A DNA stretch of 64,000 nt, taken from NCBI GenBank assembly GCA_902799855.1, contig CADCCA010000005.1, positions 1-64,000 of the forward strand, written 5' to 3'. Both the position numbers and the translations under genes were made by a program. This document shows, in pieces, positions 50,621-59,506 of the stretch. Position 1 is the stretch's first letter. Every line of letters starts with the position of its first letter. Below the pieces are notes generated by a model that saw only the letters and a program-made list of their open reading frames with translations, did not search any database and was not told where the DNA came from. Origin of the DNA: an uncultured Erysipelotrichaceae bacterium. GTDB lineage: Bacteria > Bacillota_I > Bacilli_A > RFN20 > CAG-826.

Positions 50621-51817
50621 CTAGCCAACCCTCTTTAGAGAAACAACCCGCTTTTGTTCCAAAAGTTTTTTATAAGTCTCATTCACAAGCTTTTTTCCAA
50701 TTGTATCCCAATTAAAATTGCTCTCTATGTATTTTGCTAAATTCTTACCCATGACAGATAGTGTGCTGTCAGATACACAATTGTCTATATAACAAAACTC
50801 TTGATAAAAAGCCTCATAACTATTATCAACCAAAAAACTATTAACACCATCTAGAATGTATTCTTCAATAACACCAAACTTTGTGCTAAATAATGGTTTG
50901 CTAAAACGTGCGGCTGTGAAAACTAGTCCACTCATAGAACCTTTTAAATAAGGAAGGACAATAAGACTGCATTTTGAAATAAAGAAATTTAACAGATTAT
51001 CCGGAACATAATCATCGTAAATAATCACGTTATGAAATTTTCCGAGCGCTTTCTTCATAGGTTCTATCGAATATCCGTCAGCAGTTTTGCCCGCAATAAT
51101 TAATAAAGATTCTCCACCATTCAAAGAATCGCTCCACGCTTTTGCAATCCTATCTACACCTTTATCGCGGTCTATCCTTCCACAAAAAAGATAAATTCTT
51201 TTATACTTCTGAACTTTTTCTATTATCGAACGTTCGATCAATTCTAAAGCGTAGTTAGTTTTGAAATTAGAATATACACCATGCATTTGAATCGATACTT
51301 TATTCGACAAAGTTGGAAAATACTCAGCAAATTCTTGTTTCATATTCAAACCATGAACTATAACCATATCAGCAATGCTATAAATTTTTTCACAATACTT
51401 TGCATACTTCATATCAGAAGAGTGAGGCAAAATGTTGTGAGCCTTTATCGTAAGGGCGCAGCATTGCTTTTTTAGTTTTTTGAAATATTTAATGTCTATC
51501 TTGTAAAATAGTGGCCATTCAATATGAATTAAATCGAAATGACTTGTTTTTGAAAGTTTAAGTATTTTTTTATATGCAGCAATATACTCTATACCTCTAA
51601 TAAATTTTCTTAAAATCCCTCTTTTCATTTTGTTAGAATGGGTGAAGAAAAGATTGTTAATAGTATATTTGCCTTCCTGATCACTAGGAACAACAAAGTT
51701 GTTTGCGGACACAAGAACAACGTCTGCATAATTAGAAATCGCACCAACAAGACCAGTTGAGTAATAATACAAATTTGATCCTTTTGCGCACCAGGGATCT
51801 ACATATAAAATTTTCAT
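50621..51817 (-). CDS. GT4 glycosyltransferase
   Basis: The protein starts with ILYVDPWCAKGSNLYYYSTG and has the C-terminal domain FCGRIDRDKGVDRIAKAW, IAGKTADGYSIEP and LKGSMSGLVFTAARFSKP. It lacks the usual EX7E glutamate sequence but retains the fold signatures. The ATG at 51817 is preferred over 51862 because the extra 15 residues are polar and atypical. It is followed directly by the next GT4 gene. The acceptor is probably a lipid-linked sugar in locus B. Confidence 0.75.
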   Translation of the reverse strand: MKILYVDPWCAKGSNLYYYSTGLVGAISNYADVVLVSANNFVVPSDQEGKYTINNLFFTHSNKMKRGILRKFIRGIEYIAAYKKILKLSKTSHFDLIHIEWPLFYKIDIKYFKKLKKQCCALTIKAHNILPHSSDMKYAKYCEKIYSIADMVIVHGLNMKQEFAEYFPTLSNKVSIQMHGVYSNFKTNYALELIERSIIEKVQKYKRIYLFCGRIDRDKGVDRIAKAWSDSLNGGESLLIIAGKTADGYSIEPMKKALGKFHNVIIYDDYVPDNLLNFFISKCSLIVLPYLKGSMSGLVFTAARFSKPLFSTKFGVIEEYILDGVNSFLVDNSYEAFYQEFCYIDNCVSDSTLSVMGKNLAKYIESNFNWDTIGKKLVNETYKKLLEQKRVVSLKRVG

Positions 51818-51882
51818 TCTGTTTTTCAAATTATTACGCGATTGAAATGTATCTGTTTTCATTCAGACCGCTCATATATAAA

Positions 51883-52419
51883 TTACCTAAAAAATGTACG
51901 ATTTTTGGAAATATTCAAGTACGAAATGTCTCTTTCTTTAATTTTTTTTGCAGGAACTCCGGCATATATGCCTTTTTCTTCATATTCCTTAGGCGTAACA
52001 ACACTTCCTGCTCCGAAAACGCATAGATCATTGGCAATGGTCCCAGCCAAAATAATTGCTCTCGCTCCAATCCAAACGCCATTTCCGATAACCGTTTTTC
52101 TTTCGTAATAGTCGAAGGTGTTACTATTAAGGTCGTGGCTAGCAGAATATATTATTGTGTGCATTGAGATTGAAACATTATCTCCAATTATTAAAGTGCC
52201 TCGCCCATCAAGAGTACAAAACTCATTGACTATTGTATTCTTGCCTATTCTAATTCTCCAAGGCTCGAATACAAAACTTCTCATATTGATTCGAGACCCT
52301 CTTCCAATTTTCAGTCCGCATAATCTATACAGTATCTTTCTGATGAACCAAAACGGGATTCTGTTGATGAAATAGTTAATGAAAATATATAAAAAATCAT
52401 ATGCAATGGACTTCAGCAT
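51883..52419 (-). CDS. Hexapeptide-repeat acetyltransferase (WcaF-like)
   Basis: The 178-residue protein contains RINMRSFVFEPWRIRIGKN, FCTLDGRGTLIIGDNVSIS, VIGNGVWIGARAIILAG and CVFGAGSVVTPKEYEEKG. These give the left-handed beta-helix and the aromatic-His active-site loop (SASHDLN) of the CysE/LacA/WcaF superfamily. The gene lies 2 bases after the GT2 gene and upstream of a GT4 gene. It may be the acetyltransferase of the diamino sugar pathway (PglD role) or an O-acetyltransferase on the repeat unit; motif evidence does not decide. Confidence 0.75.
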   Translation of the reverse strand: MLKSIAYDFLYIFINYFINRIPFWFIRKILYRLCGLKIGRGSRINMRSFVFEPWRIRIGKNTIVNEFCTLDGRGTLIIGDNVSISMHTIIYSASHDLNSNTFDYYERKTVIGNGVWIGARAIILAGTIANDLCVFGAGSVVTPKEYEEKGIYAGVPAKKIKERDISYLNISKNRTFFR

Positions 52420-52421
52420 AT

Positions 52422-53231
52422 TTAAACACTCCCATTAGTTCGTTGATTAGCGGTGGAGCGCTTGTCAGGCAGATTCTTTTCATATTTTATTTTTTTCAAA
52501 ACACCATACCACATATTCCAACAGGCATACCAAAAAGCGATTAAAAACGATTTTTCGTCGCAAATATGGAATAAATCAAAATGGCTTTTTAGCTTTTTAC
52601 TGAATTTATCATGGCTAATGCTTTTTCTTCTAATCCTATATTTTGCAAGATTTTCGTTCAACAAATAGCAGTTTGCTTGTTTGCAAAGAATAAGAAGAAT
52701 AGCATAGTCGTTGTTCTTCTTTATATTTTTAATTTGAATTAATCCATGAATCTTTGCAGAATACATAAACGCTAGGCAGCCTGGGTACCCATAGTTGTAC
52801 ATTTTTCTTTTAGTAATTTTTTTTGGACCTGAAACATAAACACTCAAAGGTTTGCTTTCCTCATCTATTTTTTCATAGCCATGATAAATGAACGAATAAT
52901 TGTTGTCTTTTGCAAAGGCAATCATTTTTTCTAGCTTTGTTGGAACCCACAAATCATCAGAATCCAAAAAGGCAATCCATTCGCCTCGAGCTTCTCTAAG
53001 CGCTCTATTTCTAGTCAGCGCTGCACCAGAATTAATATCGTTTTTAAAATACTTGATTCGGTTGTCTTTGAATGAACCGACGATATCGTCAGTATTATCG
53101 GTAGAACAATCGTCTACTATTATTAGTTCCCAATTTTGATATGTTTGATTTATAACAGACTCGATTGATTCAGCAATCCATCGGCCCGTATTCCAAGAAG
53201 GCATAATTATTGATACTAATCCATCAATCAT
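52422..53231 (-). CDS. GT2 family glycosyltransferase
   Basis: The GT-A core is complete: SIIMPSWNTGRWIAESIES, IVDDCSTDNT, NSGAALTRNRALR and DXD in FLDSDDLWVP. The C-terminal part is divergent, and the length is 269 residues. It overlaps the PglC-like gene by 8 bases and follows it in the leftward operon, so it could catalyse the second step of repeat-unit assembly. Closest general match is to GT2 enzymes of capsule loci such as teichuronic acid or pneumococcal types. Donor unknown. Confidence 0.85.
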   Translation of the reverse strand: MIDGLVSIIMPSWNTGRWIAESIESVINQTYQNWELIIVDDCSTDNTDDIVGSFKDNRIKYFKNDINSGAALTRNRALREARGEWIAFLDSDDLWVPTKLEKMIAFAKDNNYSFIYHGYEKIDEESKPLSVYVSGPKKITKRKMYNYGYPGCLAFMYSAKIHGLIQIKNIKKNNDYAILLILCKQANCYLLNENLAKYRIRRKSISHDKFSKKLKSHFDLFHICDEKSFLIAFWYACWNMWYGVLKKIKYEKNLPDKRSTANQRTNGSV

Positions 53232-53943
53232 TGCTTGGCACCTCTTTGTTATACTTTTTGCCTAAAACACCAAATACCGTCATAAAACATAATTTAATGT
53301 CTCTCCAATATCCGTATTTTTTTAAATCAAATAAGTTCCATTCCATTTTGATGGGAAGTATCTGATTTAGATACGCTTCATCAGCATTTTCTGCTTTATC
53401 AAGCATATCATTCTCGTCTTTGAACATGATGGACGCGCTTGAGGACACGCCCGCTGGTAAAAGCAAAGTGGCCAAATATTCGGCCTTATATTGATTAACA
53501 TATTTAGGGACTTCTGGCCTTGTTCCAATAAAGGTCATAGTGCCTCTAAACACATCTATTAATTGACTTATCTCATCAATTTTGAATTTCCTAATGAATT
53601 TGCCAACTTTTGTGACCCTTGCGTCATGACTGGTGGTAACAAGCGTGCCTTTTTTATCAGCATCTTTCACCATTGATCTAAACTTGAAGATTCGAAAGTG
53701 TTTACCGTATTGGGTGACTCTTTCTTGTCTGTAGAAGACTCCACCTCTACTATCAACAACAATTGCTAGCGATAGAATTAGAAAAAATGGAAGCAAGATT
53801 AATAAACATATTCCAGAAACAAGTATATCGAACACTCTCTTCCAAAATAAACTGAAGTTTTTCTTTCTAAGTCTCTCCCAATATGGTCTAACTTCGTCTA
53901 TTTGTAATTCAGGTGGTAATTTCTCCCACTTTTTAATTAACAT
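53224..53943 (-). CDS. Initiating sugar phosphotransferase, PglC/WcaJ-like
   Basis: The 239-residue protein has one membrane helix (about 40-64) and the bacterial sugar transferase motifs RQERVTQYGKHFRIFKFRSM, KIDEISQLIDVFRG and IGTRPEVPKYV. It starts synthesis by transferring a sugar-1-phosphate to undecaprenyl phosphate. Its place next to DegT aminotransferase and PglF-like genes suggests a diamino sugar such as bacillosamine as the first sugar. It overlaps the aminotransferase gene by 11 bases. Locus A has its own, different enzyme. Confidence 0.85.
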   Translation of the reverse strand: MLIKKWEKLPPELQIDEVRPYWERLRKKNFSLFWKRVFDILVSGICLLILLPFFLILSLAIVVDSRGGVFYRQERVTQYGKHFRIFKFRSMVKDADKKGTLVTTSHDARVTKVGKFIRKFKIDEISQLIDVFRGTMTFIGTRPEVPKYVNQYKAEYLATLLLPAGVSSSASIMFKDENDMLDKAENADEAYLNQILPIKMEWNLFDLKKYGYWRDIKLCFMTVFGVLGKKYNKEVPSND

Positions 53944-55180
53944 AGTCTTTTAATACTTGCTTATAAATTTCAATAATATATTCCACTTCTTCATCTGTTA
54001 AGCATGTATGAAGTGGTAATGTAATCTCGTTAGCGTATCTAGCATAAGCGTTTGGATAGTCTTTGATGTCAAAGCCTAACTTTTTATATGCAGTATGCAT
54101 TGGCAATGGTTTGTAATGAACGTTTGTGCTTATGCCTAGTTCCGCCATTTTGATGATAATTTCTCTTCTTTGTTCGTCGGTAACGCCAGGAACTCTTGTA
54201 ATATATAGGTGGCCTGAGCTGGTATGTTCATTTGTGTAATGCGGTAGCACTTCAACACCTAGTGGCTTAAACGCATCATCATATCTTTCAATGATTTCTT
54301 TTCTACGTTTGAGCATTCCTGGATAACGTTCAAATTGTTTTAAACCAATGGCAGCGACAATATCAGTCATGTTGCATTTATACCAAGTGCCAACAATGTC
54401 ATATTCCCACATACCTGGCTTATTTTTGTTCAAAGCATCTTTGGATTGACCATGTAATGAATAGAGCTGAATTTGATGATATAACTCAGCATCATCAATT
54501 CCACCTATGTGATTCCATGTCATCGCACCACCTTCAGCGGTTGTGAAGTTTTTGACAGCGTGGAAACTGAAGTTTGTAAAATCAGCAATTGAACCAATCA
54601 TCTTGCCTTTGTATGATGCTCCAATAGCATGGGCAGCATCTTCGACAATCGCTATTCTGCCAATAGCTTGTTGAATCTTGTTTGATGGTTTGAATAGGTG
54701 CTTCTTTCTATTAACAATCTCAAAGATTCGATCATAATCGCAAGGAACACCACCAATATCAATTGGAATAATAGCTTTTGTATGTTCGTTGATGGCTTTT
54801 TCTAAAGCCTCGTAATCCATCTCAAGATTATCTTTTTGACAATCAATTAAAACCAATTTAGCACCAACATGACAAACAACTGATGCAGAAGCTGTATATG
54901 TATAAGCACATGTAATGACTTCGTCTTCATCAGTGCCACCTTCTTGCGGTCCAATGCCTAGAAGCCTTAATGAAATCTCACCACAAGCAGTTTGAGAATT
55001 AAGGCAAACGCAGTTAGGCACTTCAGTCGGAACGCCAACATAACCTGCTAATAGCTTTTCAAGTTTCTTGGTTCTAGGACCAGTTGTAATCCAACCACTT
55101 TTTAGTGCTCTAGAAACTTCTTCAACTTCCAAATCAGAAATGTCTGGAGGAGAAAATGGTATGTTCATCTTTTTAGTCAT
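53933..55180 (-). CDS. DegT/DnrJ/EryC1-type sugar aminotransferase (PglE-like)
   Basis: The PLP lysine lies in SFHAVKNFTTAEGGAM, and DAAHAIGASYKG and GTWYKCNMTDIVAAIGL are typical of sugar 4-aminotransferases. The length is 415 residues. It would turn the 4-keto product of the PglF-like dehydratase into a 4-amino sugar (UDP-QuiNAc4N). The start has AGAAGGAA 11 bases upstream. A 264-base gap, which carries a small remnant, separates it from the SPFH gene. It overlaps the PglC-like gene. Confidence 0.85.
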   Translation of the reverse strand: MTKKMNIPFSPPDISDLEVEEVSRALKSGWITTGPRTKKLEKLLAGYVGVPTEVPNCVCLNSQTACGEISLRLLGIGPQEGGTDEDEVITCAYTYTASASVVCHVGAKLVLIDCQKDNLEMDYEALEKAINEHTKAIIPIDIGGVPCDYDRIFEIVNRKKHLFKPSNKIQQAIGRIAIVEDAAHAIGASYKGKMIGSIADFTNFSFHAVKNFTTAEGGAMTWNHIGGIDDAELYHQIQLYSLHGQSKDALNKNKPGMWEYDIVGTWYKCNMTDIVAAIGLKQFERYPGMLKRRKEIIERYDDAFKPLGVEVLPHYTNEHTSSGHLYITRVPGVTDEQRREIIIKMAELGISTNVHYKPLPMHTAYKKLGFDIKDYPNAYARYANEITLPLHTCLTDEEVEYIIEIYKQVLKDYVN

Positions 55181-55386
55181 AACTTAATATTCCTTCTATT
55201 TACTATGGCTAATTCCACTTTATTTCTTCAAATCTCAAAATAGGAAAAACTCGATAATCACAAGATGATTCGTATGAAACGATATTCCCACGATATTTGG
55301 GTCAAACGTGTTGTTCAAAATGTCAATAGAGTCCGTTCTTTAAAGTTAAAATCCCAACATTGGGATGTTAAAGCTCGTCTTGGGTT

Positions 55387-55452
55387 TTATTCAGCCTTCT
55401 TTGTCAGCAAATTGTATTCACCACCATCCGTGATGTCAACGGAATTATCTAC
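55387..55452 (-). pseudogene. Remnant of a pglF-type C-terminus
   Basis: A short open frame after the SPFH gene encodes VDNSVDITDGGEYN, then LLTKKAE and a stop. It resembles the end of the PglF-like protein in this operon (EPSEINSGGEYNCS). Codons differ at most positions, so the two are not a simple repeat. It may be a leftover tail of a dehydratase gene that was cut by the arrival of the SPFH gene. The match is short and needs testing. Confidence 0.35.
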
Positions 55453-56083
55453 CTAAAGGCTGGATTAGATTAATTTTAAACAAAACAGCTTCAACACTAT
55501 ATTCTTTGAGAGCGGAATTAATTACATTTAATATTTGCCCAGAATTTTCGCGATAATCTTTAACCAACAATAATGCATTACCAGCATCGGCAAAGTCTCT
55601 TAAGTAATCATTTAGTTTGCTTACAATGAGATTTTGTATATTTTCATTAAATGCGTAGAATTCTTTTGGATTTGTGACTTTATACTTAAGAGTGTAATTA
55701 ATTTGATATAAGGCATCTGGGCCATTATTGATGAAGAGTTTATCTGACGTTAATTCTCTTTCGTTTAGCGAAATAACAGCACCGACTTTATCAATGAATG
55801 GTGCTCTAAAGTAGTTTGAAGATTTTTCATCTATTAATCTATGAATTGAGCCTTTGCGAGTGATAATAGTGACACTGTTTTTGTTTGGTTTCACAATCCT
55901 CCTGAAGAAGTAAACTGCAAAGATAAGAAAAACAATGGCTCCAATCACTACATAGAAGGCTGGACTTTTGACCATATCCTTTAAAGCAGATCTTATACTT
56001 TCTGTAGAACTGCCTGTTGATCCTTGTTCTCCTGAATTGCTGCTTGCTGCGGAAGTTAAAAATTGAATTAACGCTCTGTTCAT
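55445..56083 (-). CDS. Small membrane protein with SPFH/Band 7-like domain
   Basis: The 212-residue protein has a Ser/Gly-rich N-terminus, one membrane helix (about 41-62) and then a domain with SVTIITRKGSIHRLIDEK, FIDKVGAVISLNERELTS and YQINYTLKYKVTNPKEFYAF, typical of SPFH/Band 7 proteins. It is shorter than flotillin and lacks the long coiled-coil tail. It sits between the pglF-like and aminotransferase genes and has no obvious capsule role. It may be a recent insertion. Possible scaffolding role at the membrane is inferred. Confidence 0.65.
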   Translation of the reverse strand: MNRALIQFLTSAASSNSGEQGSTGSSTESIRSALKDMVKSPAFYVVIGAIVFLIFAVYFFRRIVKPNKNSVTIITRKGSIHRLIDEKSSNYFRAPFIDKVGAVISLNERELTSDKLFINNGPDALYQINYTLKYKVTNPKEFYAFNENIQNLIVSKLNDYLRDFADAGNALLLVKDYRENSGQILNVINSALKEYSVEAVLFKINLIQPLGR

Positions 56084-56182
56084 GTTTGTTTCCTTCTTTT
56101 ATCTATTCGTTAGCTTTGATTGTCTATCAAAAAGAGTGTCGACACGACACTTTCTTCATTAAAAAAAATGTGATGAGAAATA

Positions 56183-58132
56183 TCAACTACAATTATACTC
56201 CCCCCCCGAATTGATTTCTGAAGGTTCTACGAACGTAGGTACTACTTCATGGAGGGCGGCTTTAGCGATTTTGTTGCTATCTAAGTGGATAGCGTTATAT
56301 AAGATTCTTAGTTTTTCACTTAATTCTTCTTGGGATAATGGTTCATCTTTCTCGATGAAGATCTTTTCATTATCTGTTTTGGTTAATCTTTCATCTTTAA
56401 CTAATAGTTCTTCGTAGAGTTTTTCTCCTGGTCTTAAACCAGTTTCAATGATTTTGATATCTTTATCTGGTTCATAACCCGCCATTTTGATGATTTCAAC
56501 AGCAAGGTCATATATTTTAACTGGTTGACCCATATCTAAGACCATGAGTTCGCCGTTTTTAGCGATAGCGGCACTATGAAGGACTAATTGAGATGCTTCA
56601 GGAATGGTCATGAAGTATCTAATAATACGTTTATCAGTTAAGGTAACTGGTCCACCATTAGCGATTTGTTTTTTAAATAATGGTATTACTGAACCCGCTG
56701 AACCTAAGACATTACCAAATCTAGTAGCAGAGAATGTGGTTTTTTGTTTGATTTGAGCGTGGCTCATACAAATCATTTCACACATTCTTTTTGTAGCACC
56801 CATGACATTTGTAGGGTTAACCGCTTTATCAGTAGATACCATATGAACTCTACTAGCTTTATATTTTTCTGCAAGTTCAACGGTATTTAATGTACCGAAT
56901 ACGTTATTATCAACTGCTTCAATAACATTATGTTCCATTAATGGGACATGTTTATGAGCAGCTGCCATAATAACGATATTTGGTTTATAGGCTTTGAATA
57001 CTTTTTCTAAAGCCATCTTATTAGTGATACTACAGATTTCTATTCTTAAATCTAAGGAATTACCATATTCAATTCTTAGTTCTTGTTGGATATCATATAC
57101 ACCATTTTCATAGATATCTAAGAGTATGAGTTGTTTTGGTTCCATCTTAGCGAGTTGTCTAGCAATTTCACTACCGATGGAGCCACCACCACCGGTGACT
57201 AAGATGGTTTTACCTTTATAGTAATCAATAGTGACATCAGTGACGACTTCTTGTTCTTTTCTAAACAAGAGTTCTTCAATATCGAAGTCTCTAAGAGTTC
57301 TTTTACCCTTTTGGGTAGATTGCATGCTTGGATAGTCATAACTCTTGATTTTGAAGCCCGCTTGTTTGTAACGGTCATATAGTTTCTTTCTGGCTTCTAC
57401 AGAAACACTGCTTGGTAAAGCAATAACGATTTCTTGAATACCTTGTTCGATTAATTGGTCTGGGGTGTTATCTTCTTCTAAGATGACAGGTTTACCATAT
57501 ATTTCTCTACCTAATTTTTCTTTATCGATATCAACAAAGCAAACTGGGGTATAGGCACTTGTGGGGTTATTAATTAATTCTTCTGCTAAACCAGTACCAG
57601 TGACACCTGCACCGATAATAGCGATTCTAATCTTATTAACTGGATCGCCTTTTTCTACAGTCCAATCAGAATGGGCAAAGAAGTTAATGAGTCTAACCAT
57701 TCTTTGACCGCTTTTAGTGCTTCTATTGATACGTTTATACAATAAGCGATATACCATTCTAATGGACAAAGAGATTATGGAGTCCGCGAAAACGATGAGG
57801 GCTACAACTGGGAATGGTAGGCCACCAAATACTGGTACGAATCTTTGAACGAGATAATACACTACTAAGAAGCAGGCGTCCGCGAAGATTAGTCTGAGAT
57901 AACTTTGTACACCACCATATCGCCAGATTTGTCCATACACTTTCCAGAAGAATCTCGCTGTAATGCCGATAACAACAGTAAGAGCAAAGTGAGAAAGGAT
58001 TTGCCACCACTTTAACGGATGGCCCTGATAGAGCAATAGAGCAAAAGCAATAACGGCAGTGAAGATGAGGATGTCATAGAAAATGAGCGTCCATCTCACT
58101 GGAAATAATGATTTATAACCTTTACGTTTCAT
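56183..58132 (-). CDS. pglF: PglF/CapD-type UDP-GlcNAc 4,6-dehydratase
   Basis: Four or five N-terminal membrane helices (to about residue 125) precede a Rossmann domain (IIGAGVTGTGLAEEL) and a second with VTGGGGSIGSEIARQL. The catalytic segment is MVSTDKAVNPTNVMGATK, as in PglF/WbpM/CapD, where Met replaces Tyr. The enzyme makes the 4-keto-6-deoxy sugar from UDP-GlcNAc for the aminotransferase. It lies 6 bases after the LoaP-like gene stop. An eight-G tract (plus-strand C8 at 56200-56207) lies in the last codons. Length is 649 residues, normal for the family. Confidence 0.85.
   Translation of the reverse strand: MKRKGYKSLFPVRWTLIFYDILIFTAVIAFALLLYQGHPLKWWQILSHFALTVVIGITARFFWKVYGQIWRYGGVQSYLRLIFADACFLVVYYLVQRFVPVFGGLPFPVVALIVFADSIISLSIRMVYRLLYKRINRSTKSGQRMVRLINFFAHSDWTVEKGDPVNKIRIAIIGAGVTGTGLAEELINNPTSAYTPVCFVDIDKEKLGREIYGKPVILEEDNTPDQLIEQGIQEIVIALPSSVSVEARKKLYDRYKQAGFKIKSYDYPSMQSTQKGKRTLRDFDIEELLFRKEQEVVTDVTIDYYKGKTILVTGGGGSIGSEIARQLAKMEPKQLILLDIYENGVYDIQQELRIEYGNSLDLRIEICSITNKMALEKVFKAYKPNIVIMAAAHKHVPLMEHNVIEAVDNNVFGTLNTVELAEKYKASRVHMVSTDKAVNPTNVMGATKRMCEMICMSHAQIKQKTTFSATRFGNVLGSAGSVIPLFKKQIANGGPVTLTDKRIIRYFMTIPEASQLVLHSAAIAKNGELMVLDMGQPVKIYDLAVEIIKMAGYEPDKDIKIIETGLRPGEKLYEELLVKDERLTKTDNEKIFIEKDEPLSQEELSEKLRILYNAIHLDSNKIAKAALHEVVPTFVEPSEINSGGEYNCS
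56200..56207. repeat. Homopolymer C8/G8 tract in the last codons of the pglF-like gene
   Basis: Eight C on the plus strand lie eight codons before the stop of the PglF-like gene. Length change by slippage would alter only the C-terminal tail of the protein. Confidence 0.8.
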
Positions 58133-58138
58133 TTTGTT

Positions 58139-58672
58139 TTATTTATTGATGATGTTAGTGACGATATCGATAGCGACATCAGCGGTCACTAATCGTCCAC
58201 ACATCGTGAATTCCACTTTAACTGTTCTTTTGTGGAGGTTGACTTTTTTGATTTGAGTTTCTAGTCCCATTAAAGGACCATCTAATACTCTAATCGTTTC
58301 ACCTTCTTTTACTTCGATTTTTGATATTTCTGTGATTCTGTTGTTATTTTTGCTATAGAGAATATCAATCATACGAGATTCATCTTGATCTAATGGCACA
58401 AAGTTATATGTATCAGCTTCTCTTCCTAATAGCTTAGTGAAGCCTGGGATCCAATATAGTTCGAAGAAGAGTTTTTTAACATCACTCGTTTCAACAAAAA
58501 TATAGCCAGGGAAGCATCTTTCTACGACTTCTCTTAATTCACCTTTATATTTTCTTAATGATTTACGATATGGGGCAAAAACGTCAAAAGATGCGTCATC
58601 TGGCTTATTTTTTAAAATATCATCGATGGCTTTTTGTTCTTTTCCGGTTTTGACTTGAATAACGTAATACAT
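58139..58672 (-). CDS. loaP: LoaP-like NusG-family transcription antiterminator
   Basis: The 177-residue protein has an NGN domain (YYVIQVKTGKEQKAI, RCFPGYIFVE, WIPGFTKLLG) and a C-terminal KOW motif (KEGETIRVLDGPLMGLETQI). LoaP proteins bind a 5' hairpin in long biosynthetic operons and let RNA polymerase pass terminators. It is the first gene after a 169-base leader and precedes the pglF-like gene by 6 bases. It probably promotes full-length transcription of locus B. The target RNA signal is not proven; a hairpin in the preceding leader is a candidate. SD AAGAGAG precedes the ATG. Confidence 0.8.
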   Translation of the reverse strand: MYYVIQVKTGKEQKAIDDILKNKPDDASFDVFAPYRKSLRKYKGELREVVERCFPGYIFVETSDVKKLFFELYWIPGFTKLLGREADTYNFVPLDQDESRMIDILYSKNNNRITEISKIEVKEGETIRVLDGPLMGLETQIKKVNLHKRTVKVEFTMCGRLVTADVAIDIVTNIINK

Positions 58673-58841
58673 TTTGTTTCTCTCTTTTCTTTACTTTTTA
58701 GGTTTTTAGAGCATGTTCGTTCATTAGATATAAGTCCAATACATATACCTAGATTAGTTGATGACATCCATACCCTATTGAGGTGCCTAAGGCTTCGACT
58801 TAGTGATATGGAATAAGAAGGTGTTTGTTTTTTGTTAGAAG
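58673..58841 (-). promoter_or_regulatory. Leader region before loaP with a small hairpin
   Basis: The 169-base gap between the CpsB-like and LoaP-like genes has no ORF. On the minus strand CTAAG (58799-58803 region) and CTTAG (58787-58791 region) form a short stem with a 7-base loop TCGAAGC. Upstream and downstream stretches are AT-rich. It is a candidate recognition element for LoaP, by analogy with described LoaP leaders. No clear promoter was recognised. Confidence 0.35.
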
Positions 58842-59504
58842 TTATCTAACGTAGTTGAATAAGTCAGGATTTTTGATTTTCTTATATGACTTATCTAATG
58901 TTGAAGGTCTGAATGAATGAGTGTCACTAGCGACATAGTCCACTAGACCTTTTTTTAGTAGTTTTTTAACAAATCTTTTTTCTTTCCAGGAAGTCAACCC
59001 TAGATAAGAGTTTGAATTGATTTGTATCTTAGCCCCTTCATTAATGAGGGCCACTACTTTATCATAACTTATCCATTCATATCTTTCGATGTGGGCTATG
59101 ATGACTTCATAGCCATTAATGGAGAAGTTATAGAGGATATCGAGTAGGTCTTCTGGTTCTCTAGTAAATGAGAATTCTAGAAGCACTCGATTAGTGTTAT
59201 TTAAAGTCAATAGTTTACCGGCTTTTAGCATTGATAGAATATCTTCTCGATGCGTATAGCAGATTTCTTGACCTAAATATAGTTTTACTGGTAGCTTTTC
59301 TTTTTCTACCGCTTCCTTTAATGTTTGGAAGGCTTGTTTTATTTCTTCCAAAGATTTTTCGTATCTATGGTAGATATGATGAGGGGTGCAATATATTGTA
59401 TCCACACCGATTGATATTTCATGTTTTATCATTTCTAAAGATGTCTCGAGGTTAGGTGAGCCATCATCAACATTAGGAATGACATGAGTGTGGATATCAA
59501 TCAT
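58842..59504 (-). CDS. cpsB: CpsB/Wzb-type PHP-family tyrosine phosphatase
   Basis: The PHP metal-binding residues are visible in MIDIHTHVIPNVDDG, DTIYCTPHHIYH and VDYVASDTHSF. The 220-residue enzyme removes phosphate from CpsD tyrosines and regulates chain length and attachment of capsular polysaccharide. It follows the kinase gene after 2 bases. Its length is slightly shorter than pneumococcal CpsB but motifs are complete. The kinase, phosphatase and co-polymerase form a standard module. Confidence 0.9.
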   Translation of the reverse strand: MIDIHTHVIPNVDDGSPNLETSLEMIKHEISIGVDTIYCTPHHIYHRYEKSLEEIKQAFQTLKEAVEKEKLPVKLYLGQEICYTHREDILSMLKAGKLLTLNNTNRVLLEFSFTREPEDLLDILYNFSINGYEVIIAHIERYEWISYDKVVALINEGAKIQINSNSYLGLTSWKEKRFVKKLLKKGLVDYVASDTHSFRPSTLDKSYKKIKNPDLFNYVR

Positions 59505-59506
59505 TG

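Noticed and set aside
55265..55456. A 63-codon plus-strand frame between the SPFH and aminotransferase genes
   Set aside because: It runs against all neighbours, lacks a ribosome binding site, and overlaps the likely pglF remnant on the other strand.
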